A stretch of 64,000 nt of DNA from Rahnella aquatilis CIP 78.65 = ATCC 33071 (GTDB taxonomy: Bacteria > Pseudomonadota > Gammaproteobacteria > Enterobacterales > Enterobacteriaceae): positions 2,108,001 to 2,172,000 of the forward strand of contig NC_016818.1 in NCBI RefSeq assembly GCF_000241955.1, given 5' to 3'. Of the stretch, positions 55,156 through 64,000 are shown one piece after another. Position numbers and translations under genes: made by a program. Under the pieces are notes generated by a model that saw only the letters and a program-made list of their open reading frames with translations, ran no database searches and was not told the DNA's origin. Positions within the stretch are counted from its first letter, which is position 1. Every line of letters begins with the position of its first letter.

Positions 55156-56718
55156 TTAAAATACCTCTTTCGCATTGTGGGCGGTGGCGATGGCACGCAG
55201 CACTGCACGGGCTTTATTTCGGGTTTCGTCGGCTTCGGCTTGCGGCACGGAGTCCAGCACCACGCCGCCGCCTGCCTGCACGGTGGCGATGCCGTCTTCC
55301 ACGTAAGCGGAGCGGATCACGATGCAGGTATCCAGATCACCCTGGGCAGTGAAGTAACCCACCGCGCCGCCGTAACTGCCGCGACGGGTTTGTTCGGAGG
55401 CTGAAATCAGTTGCATGGCGCGCACTTTCGGTGCGCCGGTCAGCGTGCCCATGTTCATCACCGCCTGATAGGCGTGCAGCACGTCGAGGTCATGACGCAG
55501 TGTGCCTACCACGCGGGATACCAGATGCATCACGAAGGAATAACGGTCAACTTTAGTCAGGTCGGCCACGTAACGGCTGCCCGGTTCGCAGATACGCGCC
55601 AGATCATTACGCGCCAAATCCACCAGCATCAGATGTTCCGCCAGCTCTTTATGGTCGGTCCGCATCTCCAGTTCGATACGGCTGTCGAGATCTAAATCCA
55701 GTGAACCGTCAGCACGGCGACCACGAGGGCGTGTACCGGCAATCGGATAGATTTCAATCTGGCGATTGGTCGCGTCATATTTCAGAGCGCTTTCCGGTGA
55801 TGCGCCGAACAACGTGAAATCGTTATCCTGCATGAAGAACATGTACGGGCTCGGGTTGTTATTTTTCAGTGTTTCATAAGCGGCCAGCGGAGCAGGGCAC
55901 GGCAGTGAGAAGCGACGTGAAGGGACGACCTGGAAAATCTCACCGGCGCGGATGGCTACTTTCATTTTCTCCACCACGGCACCAAACTCTTCATCGCTCT
56001 GATTTATGCTCAGTTGCATCGCCAGCACGCTCTGGTGCGGAATGGCATGCGGTGGTAATTGTAACTGGTATTGCAACTGTTCAAGACGTGTACCCAGGCG
56101 CTGTTTCTCTTGCGGTGACGGCGTAAACAGACTGGCCTGCAAACGGCATGTACGGTTCTGGTGGTCGAGCACCAGCAGAGTTTCTGCCAGATAGAAGCAG
56201 AAATCCGGGCAACGCTGGTCAGATGCTAATGTCGGTAAGTCTTCAAAACCGGCGACCAGATCGTAAGCAAACAGACCGCCGAGGAACATCGCTTCGCGCT
56301 CCTCGGCGGGTGCTTCAACCGAGGTCAGGATGCTGCGCAGCGCATCAAACACGGAGCGTGAACGCAGACGGGCGTCTTCGTCCTGCATCTGGTCGATGGA
56401 CGGGAAGCTCAGTTCGCGGCCGTTGGGACGCACATCATTGCGAATTTCAGCCGGTAACGCGGCATCAATCAGTGAGAGTAATGACGCGCCGTTTGGTGTC
56501 AGTGCCTGAATTGAAACCCGGGAACCCAGCGCTGTGATGCGCAGGGCGCTGTCGACAATCAACAGGCTCTTCAGGTTCTCTTTACTGGTCACCTCGGAGG
56601 ACTCCAGCAGCAGGGTCGCCGGACGGGCGCCGCACAACTGATGGAAAATGGCCGTCGGGTCGCCGCGGTAACATCCTTCTGCGGTTAGCAATTCTAAACG
56701 TGGTTTCTGAATAGTCAT
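55156..56718 (-). CDS. trpE: anthranilate synthase component I
   Basis: 520 residues (E. coli 520). The tryptophan feedback motif LLESSEV is near residue 37-43. The chorismate domain has [30 protein letters not shown] and [10 protein letters not shown]. It makes anthranilate with TrpG. First structural gene after the attenuator. Confidence 0.97.
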   Translation of the reverse strand: MTIQKPRLELLTAEGCYRGDPTAIFHQLCGARPATLLLESSEVTSKENLKSLLIVDSALRITALGSRVSIQALTPNGASLLSLIDAALPAEIRNDVRPNGRELSFPSIDQMQDEDARLRSRSVFDALRSILTSVEAPAEEREAMFLGGLFAYDLVAGFEDLPTLASDQRCPDFCFYLAETLLVLDHQNRTCRLQASLFTPSPQEKQRLGTRLEQLQYQLQLPPHAIPHQSVLAMQLSINQSDEEFGAVVEKMKVAIRAGEIFQVVPSRRFSLPCPAPLAAYETLKNNNPSPYMFFMQDNDFTLFGASPESALKYDATNRQIEIYPIAGTRPRGRRADGSLDLDLDSRIELEMRTDHKELAEHLMLVDLARNDLARICEPGSRYVADLTKVDRYSFVMHLVSRVVGTLRHDLDVLHAYQAVMNMGTLTGAPKVRAMQLISASEQTRRGSYGGAVGYFTAQGDLDTCIVIRSAYVEDGIATVQAGGGVVLDSVPQAEADETRNKARAVLRAIATAHNAKEVF

Positions 56719-56776
56719 TTTGCTTCCTGAAATTTTCTCAACGTTTGTGTTAAACGGATTTCAAACTGACGGCCAC

Positions 56777-56803
56777 AAAAAAGCCCGCATTATGCGGGCT
56801 TCG
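56777..56803 (-). terminator. trp attenuator terminator
   Basis: On the minus strand, AGCCCGCAT / ATGCGGGCT (56782-56800) is followed by T6. It lies 59 bp before trpE and downstream of the leader peptide, the standard attenuator position. Confidence 0.9.
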
Positions 56804-56838
56804 GAAATCTTGCAGCGTCTGATGACAGCTATGCGTGA

Positions 56839-56904
56839 TTACTCCGCCCGCCAGGGAGAAGTACGCCAACCGCTGAGAACCGCCATCATGTGAGTTTTCA
56901 TCAT
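56839..56904 (-). CDS. trpL: trp operon leader peptide
   Basis: 21 codons. It starts MMKTHMMAVLSG and ends WRAE, with Trp at codons 13 and 18. AAGGG precedes the ATG by 6 bases. The two Trp codons are split by four others, whereas E. coli has them tandem. Ribosome stalling here would choose antiterminator over the hairpin at 56777-56803. Confidence 0.9.
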   Translation of the reverse strand: MMKTHMMAVLSGWRTSPWRAE

Positions 56905-57004
56905 CAGACACCCTTGTTTGCTTATGAAGTTTTCGTCTTTAAAACGTAAACTTTCCGAATCGGTTTGTCACGTCGTTCATTTCTGAACTGCCCCGTGAAC
57001 TTGC

Positions 57005-57038
57005 GTACTAGTAAACTAGTTCACAGATGTAATGTCAA
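57005..57038 (-). promoter_or_regulatory. trp promoter with overlapping TrpR operator
   Basis: On the minus strand -35 TTGACA (57033-57038) and -10 TTTACT (57010-57015) are 17 bp apart. The palindrome GTACTAGTAAACTAGTTC (plus strand, 57005-57022) differs from the E. coli trp operator core by one base and covers the -10. TrpR with tryptophan would block RNA polymerase. Confidence 0.92.
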
Positions 57039-57205
57039 CCCTCTTTTTCCTGTCAATCCCACCTTTAGTGCGACTGCATTGTGCAGAAAGTGTTATCGCA
57101 CCGTAACAGTGCGTAACGGCCGGGTGAAATCATTCCTGACGTGTTCGCCCCTGACGCGTTATGATATGCACTGCATTCAGAAACAGGTTAACCCTCCACG
57201 TGACG

Positions 57206-58129
57206 ATGACTTTACCAATCCATACTTCGCCTTCAGCAGACGACCAGACCACCAGCACCGCCTTTACTGTTTACGATCTTCACAGTCACACCACCGCATC
57301 CGACGGCTATTTAACACCGGAAGCGCTGGTGGCGCGTGCGGTTGAAATGCGTGTCGGCGTGCTGGCCATCACCGATCACGACAGCACGGAAGGCCTGGCG
57401 CGGGCGGCGCGGGCGATTGTTGACAATCAACTGCCATTGCAACTGGTGAACGGTGTCGAGATTTCAACACTGTGGGAAAATCATGAGATCCATATTGTCG
57501 GGCTGGGCATCGACCCGGCGCATCCGGCGATGGTGGAATTACTGAAAGTGCAGGCGGATTTACGTCAGCAGCGCGCACAGGAAATGGGCCGTCGTCTGGC
57601 AAAAGCACGCATTGAAGGTGCCTGGGAAGGCGCATTACGTCTGGCCGATGGCGGAGCCGTTACGCGTGCGCATTTTGCCCGCTATCTGGTGGAATTTGGC
57701 GTGGCCGACAACATTGCGCAGGTATTCAAAAAATACCTCGCCAGGGGCAAGACCGGCTACGTTCCGCCACAGTGGTGTACAATAGAACAAGCGATTGATG
57801 CGATTCATCAGTCTGGCGGACAGGCGGTAGTCGCCCATCCGGGACGTTATGACCTGTCCACAAAATGGCTGAAACGCTTACTGGCGTTCTTTGCAGAACA
57901 GGGCGGCGATGCCATGGAAGTTGCGCAGTGCCAGCAGGCACCGAACGAACGCGCACAACTGGCGGCTTACGCCCGTGATTATCAATTGCTCGCCTCACAA
58001 GGTTCTGATTTCCATCAGCCTTGTTCGTGGATTGAGCTGGGGCGCAAACTTTGGCTTCCCGCAGGCGTGGAACCGGTATGGCAACACTGGCCGGTCGCCG
58101 GGAAACAGCCTGAAATTGAACCGGTCTGA
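57206..58129 (+). CDS. rnm: PHP-family 5'-3' exoribonuclease RNase AM (YciV/TrpH)
   Basis: 307 residues from the ATG at 57206 (MTLPIHTSP); E. coli is 293. The start is not sharply defined, and a GTG at 57200 is in frame. PHP metal motifs: [28 protein letters not shown] and QGSDFHQP. In E. coli it matures rRNA 5' ends and can act on 3',5'-bisnucleotides. Divergent from the trp operon. Confidence 0.93.
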   Translation: MTLPIHTSPSADDQTTSTAFTVYDLHSHTTASDGYLTPEALVARAVEMRVGVLAITDHDSTEGLARAARAIVDNQLPLQLVNGVEISTLWENHEIHIVGLGIDPAHPAMVELLKVQADLRQQRAQEMGRRLAKARIEGAWEGALRLADGGAVTRAHFARYLVEFGVADNIAQVFKKYLARGKTGYVPPQWCTIEQAIDAIHQSGGQAVVAHPGRYDLSTKWLKRLLAFFAEQGGDAMEVAQCQQAPNERAQLAAYARDYQLLASQGSDFHQPCSWIELGRKLWLPAGVEPVWQHWPVAGKQPEIEPV

Positions 58130-58163
58130 AGCCCGACCGCAGAAGAAGAATTAAGAGGGAACA

Positions 58164-58784
58164 ATGAGTCAATATTTTTATATTCATCCGGAAAACCCGC
58201 AGCCCCGCCTGATTAATCAGGCCGTAGAATTGCTGCGCAAAGGACAGGTTATCGTGTATCCGACAGATTCCGGTTACGCGCTGGGTTGCCGTCTGGAAGA
58301 GAAAAACGCCATGGAGCGTATTTGCCGTATTCGTCAACTGGACAGCAACCATAACTTCACCCTGGTGTGCCGCGATTTGTCTGAGTTGTCGACTTACGCG
58401 CATGTCGATAACGCGGCTTTCCGCCTGATGAAAAACAATACACCGGGCAATTACACTTTCATTCTGAAAGCCACCAAAGAAGTACCGCGCCGCCTGATGA
58501 GCGAAAAACGTAAAACGATTGGTCTGCGCGTGCCGTCCAATCCGATTGCGATTGCCTTGCTGGAAGCGCTGGGTGAGCCACTGATGTCCACCACGCTGAT
58601 GCTGCCGGGCAATGACTTTGCAGAATCCGATCCGGAAGATATTAAAGATCATCTGGGCAAAGTGGTGGATCTGGTGATTGACGGCGGATCACTCGGTCAG
58701 CAGCCTACCACGGTGGTTGACCTGACCGAAGCCGCACCGGAAGTGGTGCGCGAAGGGGCGGGCGATCCGACACCGTTCCTCTGA
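58164..58784 (+). CDS. yciO: Sua5/YciO/YrdC-family protein YciO
   Basis: 206 residues (E. coli 206). YrdC-like domain with PTDSGYALGCRLEEKNA and the RNA-binding KxR-type region. It lacks the TsaC role in E. coli. Its function is not established. 34 bp after rnm. Confidence 0.94.
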   Translation: MSQYFYIHPENPQPRLINQAVELLRKGQVIVYPTDSGYALGCRLEEKNAMERICRIRQLDSNHNFTLVCRDLSELSTYAHVDNAAFRLMKNNTPGNYTFILKATKEVPRRLMSEKRKTIGLRVPSNPIAIALLEALGEPLMSTTLMLPGNDFAESDPEDIKDHLGKVVDLVIDGGSLGQQPTTVVDLTEAAPEVVREGAGDPTPFL

Positions 58785-58815
58785 GATTTGTTTAAAAAAT
58801 AATCATCCCGATAAT

Positions 58816-58851
58816 TTTACAGGATACAAATTGCCTGTAAATGTGTATAAT
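58816..58851 (+). promoter_or_regulatory. rluB promoter with candidate operator
   Basis: TATAAT at 58846-58851 is preceded by the perfect inverted repeat TTTACAGG / CCTGTAAA (58816-58823, 58834-58841; 10-bp spacer). The repeat covers the place of the -35. About 130 bp of GC-rich leader follow, including CGCCT-GTGA-AGGCG near 58948. Confidence 0.5.
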
Positions 58852-58979
58852 GGCGGGCTGACTTTTTTATAAGCCGTTGTAATAATACGCAATAACTGAA
58901 TTTTGGCGGGCAGACGAGGATTAACATCGTGCTGCCGGCTCCCCCCGACGCCTGTGAAGGCGACAAATGAGGCTGCTCA

Positions 58980-60275
58980 ATGAGCGAGAAGTATAATTCC
59001 CAGAAGCACACCAGCGACAAAACCAAAGCGTCACGTCCATCTGGTGACAAGCCAAAAAGTGGCAGAAATTCCGGCGCAGCCAAAAGCCGTCCGGAACCGT
59101 CACGGGCTGAAAAACGCGGCGAAAAGCCACGTAATGACAAACCACGCAGCGACAAGCCACGTTCAGACAAGCCACGCTCTGATGCAGGTCGCGGCGATTC
59201 ACGCATTGAAAACTCACGTATAGAAAAACCGCGCACCGGCAAACCGGGTCGTCCGGAAAATGCACGCGGTGAAAAGCCACGTGCGCCGCTGAAACCGCGT
59301 GGCACCAAACCGAAAGCGGAAGCACTGTTTGATGAAAACGGTGACGAAGAAGAAGTGAAATACCAGAAGCCGAAGAACGCACTGGACAGCACCGAAGGAC
59401 AAAGCGAAAAGCTGCAAAAAGTCCTGGCGCGCGCCGGTCACGGTTCACGTCGCGAAGTGGAAGCGATGATTCAGGCTGGCCGCGTCAGTGTTGACGGTAA
59501 AATCTCAACACTGGGCGATCGCGTTGAAGTGACCGCAGGCACCAAAATCCGTCTTGATGGTCATATTCTCTCGGTGATGGAATCTCAGGACACCGTCTGC
59601 CGCGTGCTGGCGTACTACAAGCCGGAAGGTGAGTTATGTACACGCAGCGATCCTGAAGGCCGTCCGACTGTCTTTGACCGTCTGCCAAAAATGCGCGGTT
59701 CCCGCTGGATCGCCGTCGGTCGTCTGGATGTTAACACCTCAGGTCTGCTGTTGTTTACCACCGACGGTGAACTGGCTAACCGCCTGATGCACCCGAGCCG
59801 TGAAGTTGAGCGCGAATATGCCGTGCGCGTTTTCGGTCAGGTTGATGATGAAAAAATCAAACAACTGAGCCGTGGCGTGCAGCTGGAAGACGGTCCTGCG
59901 GCATTCCGCTCGATCAAATTCCAGGGCGGCGAAGGCCTGAACCAGTGGTACAACGTGACCCTTACAGAAGGGCGTAACCGTGAAGTTCGTCGTCTGTGGG
60001 AAGCCGTTGGCGTACAGGTCAGCCGTCTGATCCGCGTGCGTTACGGTGATCTGAATCTGCCTAAAGGCCTGCCTCGCGGCGGCTATAAAGAGCTGGATTT
60101 GCCGGACATCAACTATCTGCGCACTTTGGTCGACATGACCGAAGAAACCGTCAGTAAGCTGCCGGTTGAGCGTGACCGTCGTCGTGTGAAAGCCAACCAG
60201 ATCCGTCGTGCTGTTAAGCGCCACACTCAGGTTGCACCGGCGCGCCGGACTACCGGCCCGGCAAAACGGGGTTAA
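58980..60275 (+). CDS. rluB: 23S rRNA pseudouridine(2605) synthase RluB with long N-terminal extension
   Basis: 431 residues; E. coli RluB is about 291. Residues from ~142 ([15 protein letters not shown]) match the usual start: S4 domain, then the pseudouridine-synthase domain with catalytic Asp in [11 protein letters not shown]. Residues 1-141 are disordered and rich in Lys, Arg, Pro and Ser, with the tandem [15 protein letters not shown] at about 54-68. The core should convert U2605 in 23S rRNA. The extension may help bind rRNA; that is inference. Confidence 0.93.
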   Translation: MSEKYNSQKHTSDKTKASRPSGDKPKSGRNSGAAKSRPEPSRAEKRGEKPRNDKPRSDKPRSDKPRSDAGRGDSRIENSRIEKPRTGKPGRPENARGEKPRAPLKPRGTKPKAEALFDENGDEEEVKYQKPKNALDSTEGQSEKLQKVLARAGHGSRREVEAMIQAGRVSVDGKISTLGDRVEVTAGTKIRLDGHILSVMESQDTVCRVLAYYKPEGELCTRSDPEGRPTVFDRLPKMRGSRWIAVGRLDVNTSGLLLFTTDGELANRLMHPSREVEREYAVRVFGQVDDEKIKQLSRGVQLEDGPAAFRSIKFQGGEGLNQWYNVTLTEGRNREVRRLWEAVGVQVSRLIRVRYGDLNLPKGLPRGGYKELDLPDINYLRTLVDMTEETVSKLPVERDRRRVKANQIRRAVKRHTQVAPARRTTGPAKRG

Positions 60276-60311
60276 TCGCTGACAAGCGACGGACTTCCAA
60301 CTATGCTCATA

Positions 60312-60340
60312 AGCCGCAGTCAGTGACTGCGGTTTTTTTT
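60312..60340 (+). terminator. rluB terminator
   Basis: CCGCAGTC / GACTGCGG stem (60314-60332) followed by T8. Confidence 0.88.
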
Positions 60341-60411
60341 GCTCAAATTTCAGGGCATAACGTCATTTCTGACCCCTGTTACATGAACATACAGAGAGTA
60401 AGGAGCCGATT

Positions 60412-60966
60412 ATGATGCTGATTACCGGCGGTGCCCGCAGCGGCAAGAGCCGTTTTGCCGAACAGGTGGCACAAAACCGTGGCGGCGACGTGCTGTATAT
60501 CGCCACGTCCGTGGTGACCGATGCCGAAATGGCGGATCGCATCCGTTATCACCAGCAGCAACGTCCGGCTCACTGGCATACATTTGAAAGCTGGCGTGAT
60601 CTGGGTGAAGTGGTGCTTGCGCATCAGGAACAGTTTCCGACCATTATTATCGAATGCATCACGACGATGATTACTAATCTGTTGTTTGATATAGCCGGTG
60701 AATCCCAACCGGAAGAGATGGATTTTGACGCCATTGAGCAGCATATCTTTGCGCAAACCGCGCAGTTGCTGGAAGCGGCACAACATCCTGAATCGGAAGT
60801 GATTATCGTCACTAACGAAGTGGGGATGGGCATTGTGCCGGATAACATGCTGGCGCGACGTTTTCGTGATATTGCGGGGCGGGTGAATCAGCAACTTGCC
60901 GCTGCGGCAGATGATGTGTACCTGATCGTATCCGGTATTCCGGTACCGGTAAAAACATCAGAATAA
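60412..60966 (+). CDS. cobU: adenosylcobinamide kinase / adenosylcobinamide-phosphate guanylyltransferase
   Basis: 184 residues (E. coli CobU 181). P-loop GGARSGKS is at the N-terminus. GSEVIIVTNEVGMGIVP (here SEVIIVTNEVGMGIVP) is the family segment. It phosphorylates and guanylylates adenosylcobinamide in the cytoplasm. A TTGTTACAT-like stretch and AAGGAG precede the ATG. No cobalamin riboswitch is visible in the 136-bp gap after rluB. Confidence 0.95.
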   Translation: MMLITGGARSGKSRFAEQVAQNRGGDVLYIATSVVTDAEMADRIRYHQQQRPAHWHTFESWRDLGEVVLAHQEQFPTIIIECITTMITNLLFDIAGESQPEEMDFDAIEQHIFAQTAQLLEAAQHPESEVIIVTNEVGMGIVPDNMLARRFRDIAGRVNQQLAAAADDVYLIVSGIPVPVKTSE

Positions 60967-60991
60967 AACGACTCAGAAAAGGGAGTTTATT

Positions 60992-61744
60992 ATGGCTTTC
61001 TGGCGGCTGTTTCTGGCGACGTTACAGTTTCTCACCCGCATCCCGGTCAGGGAGCGCTGGTGTGATGGCATTGAACTGAAAGCGTATTCACGTGGCATTG
61101 TCTGCTTTCCGCTGGTCGGGCTGGTTATTGGTTTACTGACCGCACTGGTGTGGCTGATTTTGCTGCCGCATGTCGGCGTCCTGGTCGCGGCGATAGCCGT
61201 CGTTATCACGCACATTATGCTGACCGGTGGTTTGCATCTCGACGGGCTGGCTGACAGCTTTGACGGCTTATTTTCGGTGCGCAGCCGGGAACGTATCCTC
61301 GAGATTATGCGCGACAGCCGCATCGGTACCAACGGCGCACTGGCACTGATTGTCGACATTCTGCTGCGCACTGCACTGATTTATCAGATTAGCGCTGACG
61401 GATTGCCGGTGCTGACATTTCTCATCGTCACGCCGGTTGTGGGGCGGGGCATGATGGCGGTGATGATGTACCGTCAGGCTTATGCCCGCGAGTCGGGAAT
61501 GGGCAATTTGTTTATCGGTAAAATCAGTGAAAGGGGTTTTTATATCACCCTGCTGCTGATGGCAGTTCTGACGCTGATTATTGGCGGGATCTCTACACTG
61601 CCGGCATTGCTGATCACACTGATATGCGTGCTGGGCTTGCGGCGTTTTATTGCCCGGCGTATCGGCGGCCAGACCGGCGATACGCTGGGAGCGGCATGCG
61701 AATTGAGTGAGCTGATCTTTCTGGTTTTCCTGTTATGGCGCTGA
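60992..61744 (+). CDS. cobS: adenosylcobinamide-GDP ribazoletransferase (cobalamin-5-phosphate synthase)
   Basis: 250 residues. Polytopic membrane protein with the metal-binding MLTGGLHLDGLADSFDGL segment. It joins adenosyl-GDP-cobinamide with alpha-ribazole at the membrane. 26 bp after cobU. Confidence 0.95.
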   Translation: MAFWRLFLATLQFLTRIPVRERWCDGIELKAYSRGIVCFPLVGLVIGLLTALVWLILLPHVGVLVAAIAVVITHIMLTGGLHLDGLADSFDGLFSVRSRERILEIMRDSRIGTNGALALIVDILLRTALIYQISADGLPVLTFLIVTPVVGRGMMAVMMYRQAYARESGMGNLFIGKISERGFYITLLLMAVLTLIIGGISTLPALLITLICVLGLRRFIARRIGGQTGDTLGAACELSELIFLVFLLWR

Positions 61745-61760
61745 GAGAAAGGACTAAATT

Positions 61761-62357
61761 ATGAAACTGTATCTGATACGGCACGGACAAACTCAGGCTA
61801 ATGTTAACGGCGTTTTTTGCGGCAGCAGCGACATTGCGCTGACGGCTGAGGGCGAGAGACAGGCGCAGCATGTGGCTCGTCAGCTGGCTTCTACGCCGCT
61901 TGATGCAATCATCCACACGGATATGCGCCGCAGCCGCGATACGGCTGGCATTATTGCTTACGGGCGTGAACTGGTGATGGAAACTCAGCCACTGTTGCAG
62001 GAAATGGCGTTTGGCGAGTGGGAAATGCGCCATCACAATGAACTCGAAGCCTCAGAAGCGGAAGGCTATCAGGCCTGGTGTCAGGACTGGCAAAAGGCCG
62101 AGGTGCCGCAGGGCGAATCATTTACGGCATTCACCCAACGCATCCGTCAGGCGTTGCAGCAGTTGCATTTGCGTCCGCAGGAAAGCAGGCTGGCAATCGT
62201 CGCACATCAGGGTTCGCTCAGTCTTTTGCTGGCAATGATGCTTAAACTGGCGCCTGCCGACATGTGGCGTTTCCCGTTTAAGCAGGGCTGCCTGTGTGAA
62301 ATCGATCTGAGTCACGGCGCTTGTGTGATCCAGCGGTTTAACGACAGCGGTATTTAA
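61761..62357 (+). CDS. cobC: alpha-ribazole phosphatase
   Basis: 198 residues. Histidine phosphatase with LIRHGQTQANVNG and AHQGSLSLL. It dephosphorylates alpha-ribazole or cobalamin 5'-phosphate in nucleotide-loop assembly. It lies between cobS and cobT; in E. coli cobC is elsewhere. Confidence 0.93.
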   Translation: MKLYLIRHGQTQANVNGVFCGSSDIALTAEGERQAQHVARQLASTPLDAIIHTDMRRSRDTAGIIAYGRELVMETQPLLQEMAFGEWEMRHHNELEASEAEGYQAWCQDWQKAEVPQGESFTAFTQRIRQALQQLHLRPQESRLAIVAHQGSLSLLLAMMLKLAPADMWRFPFKQGCLCEIDLSHGACVIQRFNDSGI

Positions 62358-62383
62358 CTTTTTAAACAGGTAAGGACAACACG

Positions 62384-63427
62384 ATGGCTTCGCTGGCAAA
62401 TATTCTCCGTCAGATTGCTGAACCCGATGCACAGGCCGCTCAGAGGGCGGCAGAACGGCTCGACAGTCTGGTAAAACCCTTAGGCAGCCTTGGCCGTCTG
62501 GAACAACTGGCGATACAGCTGGCTTCAATTCGTGGCAATCAGCCTTTGCATTTTCCAAGTAAAGAAGTGCTGGTCATGGCGGCGGATCATGGCGTGTGGC
62601 AGGAGGGTGTCACGCCCTCCCCGCAGGGAGTAACGGCGATTCAGGCGGTGAATATTGTGCAGGGGAAAGCCGGCGTTTCAGTGCTGGCACGGATGGCCGG
62701 TGCGCAGGTTACATTGATTGACTGCGGGATCATTGGCCCGGAGATTCCCGGCACGCTGAATCATAAAGTTGCGCAGGGAACCGGCAACATTGCCACCGGC
62801 CCGGCCATGACGCGCGAACAGGCGGAATCTTTACTGGTCTGGAGTGCGGAACGGGTGATCGCGAAAGCGGAAAGCGGTTTATCCCTGCTGGCAGTCGGTG
62901 AGCTCGGGATGGCAAATACCACTCCGGCTGCGGCGATGGTGGCGGTATTGACCGGCGCTGCGCCTGCGCAAACTGTCGGGCTGGGGGCGAATCTTCCTCC
63001 GGACAGACTGGCGCATAAAATCCGCGTGGTGGAAAAAGCCATCGCGGTGAATCAGCCTGATCCGTCAGATGCCCTTGATGTGATGGCAAAAGTCGGCGGG
63101 TTCGAACTGGTCGCCATGGCGGGGGCGATGATTGGCGCGGCGGCGGCGGGTATTCCGCTGGTGCTGGATGGCTTCCTGTCTTACGCGTCGGCGCTGGCGG
63201 CATGTCAGATAGCGCCTGCGCTGAAACCCTATCTTATTCCTTCACATATTTCAGCAGAACAGGGCGCAACGCTGGCGCTGGAAGCACTGGGGCTGCAACC
63301 GTATTTCGATCTGAATTTACGACTGGGCGAGGGCAGCGGCGCAGCGCTTGCGTTACCGCTGATTGATGCCGCCTGCGCCGTCCATAATGAAATGGCGACA
63401 CTGGCGGAGTGTCAGATAGTGCTTTAA
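62384..63427 (+). CDS. cobT: nicotinate-nucleotide-dimethylbenzimidazole phosphoribosyltransferase
   Basis: 347 residues. [10 protein letters not shown] is near the substrate pocket and the catalytic Glu is in LGEGSGAAL near the C-terminus. It makes alpha-ribazole phosphate from dimethylbenzimidazole. Last of the cobUSCT operon, convergent with btuR. Confidence 0.95.
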   Translation: MASLANILRQIAEPDAQAAQRAAERLDSLVKPLGSLGRLEQLAIQLASIRGNQPLHFPSKEVLVMAADHGVWQEGVTPSPQGVTAIQAVNIVQGKAGVSVLARMAGAQVTLIDCGIIGPEIPGTLNHKVAQGTGNIATGPAMTREQAESLLVWSAERVIAKAESGLSLLAVGELGMANTTPAAAMVAVLTGAAPAQTVGLGANLPPDRLAHKIRVVEKAIAVNQPDPSDALDVMAKVGGFELVAMAGAMIGAAAAGIPLVLDGFLSYASALAACQIAPALKPYLIPSHISAEQGATLALEALGLQPYFDLNLRLGEGSGAALALPLIDAACAVHNEMATLAECQIVL

Positions 63428-63443
63428 AAGAGAAAGCGGGGTG

Positions 63444-64000
63444 TTACCAGTCGATGCCCTGCTGCGCCATAATTCCGGCGTCAAACGCATGTTTCACCGG
63501 ACGAAGTTCGCTGACGGTATCGGCCATTTCCAGCAGATCACGATGGCAGCCACGCCCGGTGATAATCACCGTCTGATGCGCCGGACGGGCGTTAAGGGCG
63601 TCCACCACTTCCTGCAAATCCAGATAGCCGAAACTGACCATATACGTCAGTTCATCAAGCACCACGAGATCTAATGATGCATCGGACAGCATGCGTTTAC
63701 CGTGCTGCCAGACGGCCTGACAGGCTTCAGTATCCGTTTCTTTATTCTGCGTTTCCCAGGTAAAACCGGTGGCCATCACCTGAAATTCCACGCCGTGAGG
63801 CTCGAGCAGATTTTTCTCGCCGTTAGGCCATTCACCTTTAATGAACTGGATCACTGCCGCGCGCATACCATGCCCGACGGCGCGGGTTACCGTGCCAAAT
63901 GCCGCTGTAGTTTTGCCCTTGCCGTTACCGGTAAATACGATCAGTATTCCTCGTTGTTCTTTGGCGGCGTCGATGCGCGCATCAACCTGTTCTTTCAGCT
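63444..64000 (-). CDS. btuR: cob(I)yrinic acid a,c-diamide adenosyltransferase, N-terminus cut off by window edge
   Basis: The minus frame is open from the stop at 63444 to the right edge; about 185 residues are visible and roughly 10 N-terminal ones are outside (E. coli BtuR 196). P-loop GNGKGKTTAAFG, then QFIKGEWPNGE and VLDELTY. It adds the adenosyl group to corrinoids before CobU acts. Also called cobA. Convergent with cobT by 16 bp. Confidence 0.94.
   Translation of the reverse strand, partial: LKEQVDARIDAAKEQRGILIVFTGNGKGKTTAAFGTVTRAVGHGMRAAVIQFIKGEWPNGEKNLLEPHGVEFQVMATGFTWETQNKETDTEACQAVWQHGKRMLSDASLDLVVLDELTYMVSFGYLDLQEVVDALNARPAHQTVIITGRGCHRDLLEMADTVSELRPVKHAFDAGIMAQQGIDW

Noticed and set aside
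57726..58652. 308-codon minus-strand frame across rnm and yciO
   Set aside because: It spans two well-supported genes on the other strand and has no domain.

Overview
The window is ordinary-looking enterobacterial chromosome with one large accessory block. The backbone order (purU, ychJ, rssA-rssB, hns, tdk, adhE, ychE, oppABCDF, yciU, clsA, yciY, yciI, tonB, yciA-yciB-yciC, ompW, trp operon, rnm, yciO, rluB, cob genes, btuR) is the order known from E. coli and relatives. The separate trpG and trpD genes, the absence of kch and yciEFG, and a UDP-sugar gene pair where galU usually sits point away from E. coli towards the Yersiniaceae side of the order (Rahnella-, Ewingella- or Serratia-like). 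That placement is inference from gene order and protein character, not from a search.

Region 1 (1-4470) is accessory: a cut-off family IV esterase with a divergent LysR regulator, a histidine phosphatase between two related inverted-repeat elements, and an intact P4-type integrase lying against the 3' end of tRNA-Asn. This looks like the integrase end of an island that continues past the left edge.

Region 2 (4471-22511), between tRNA-Asn and tRNA-Tyr, is a peptide-scavenging block. An RpiR-type regulator heads a ddpXABCDF operon (D-Ala-D-Ala dipeptidase plus dipeptide ABC importer) preceded by a near-consensus sigma-54 promoter. Next come a DapF-like protein with both catalytic cysteines replaced by serine, a GNAT acetyltransferase, and a second divergent importer locus: binding protein, two permeases and a ROK kinase on the minus strand; a ROK repressor, an M81 (MlrC-like) metallopeptidase and a fused double ATPase on the plus strand. 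The two halves of this second locus together make one complete importer with its own regulator, hydrolase and sugar kinase. It is the best candidate here for an undescribed catabolic system.

Region 3 (22615-34861) holds tRNA-Tyr, purU, ychJ, rssAB (RpoS turnover), ugd plus a probable UDP-glucuronate 4-epimerase, hns, tdk, adhE and ychE. Region 4 (34862-50127) has the oppABCDF oligopeptide importer behind a 1.18 kb non-coding stretch, then clsA, small zinc-ribbon genes, tonB, envelope genes and ompW with a perfect FNR box. Region 5 (50083-57038) is the complete trp operon with its structural genes, leader peptide, attenuator, promoter and TrpR operator. Region 6 (57206-64000) has rnm, yciO, an N-terminally extended rluB, and the cobUSCT plus btuR genes for cobinamide salvage; btuR runs off the right edge.

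No rRNA, CRISPR array, intact insertion sequence or clear pseudogene was seen.
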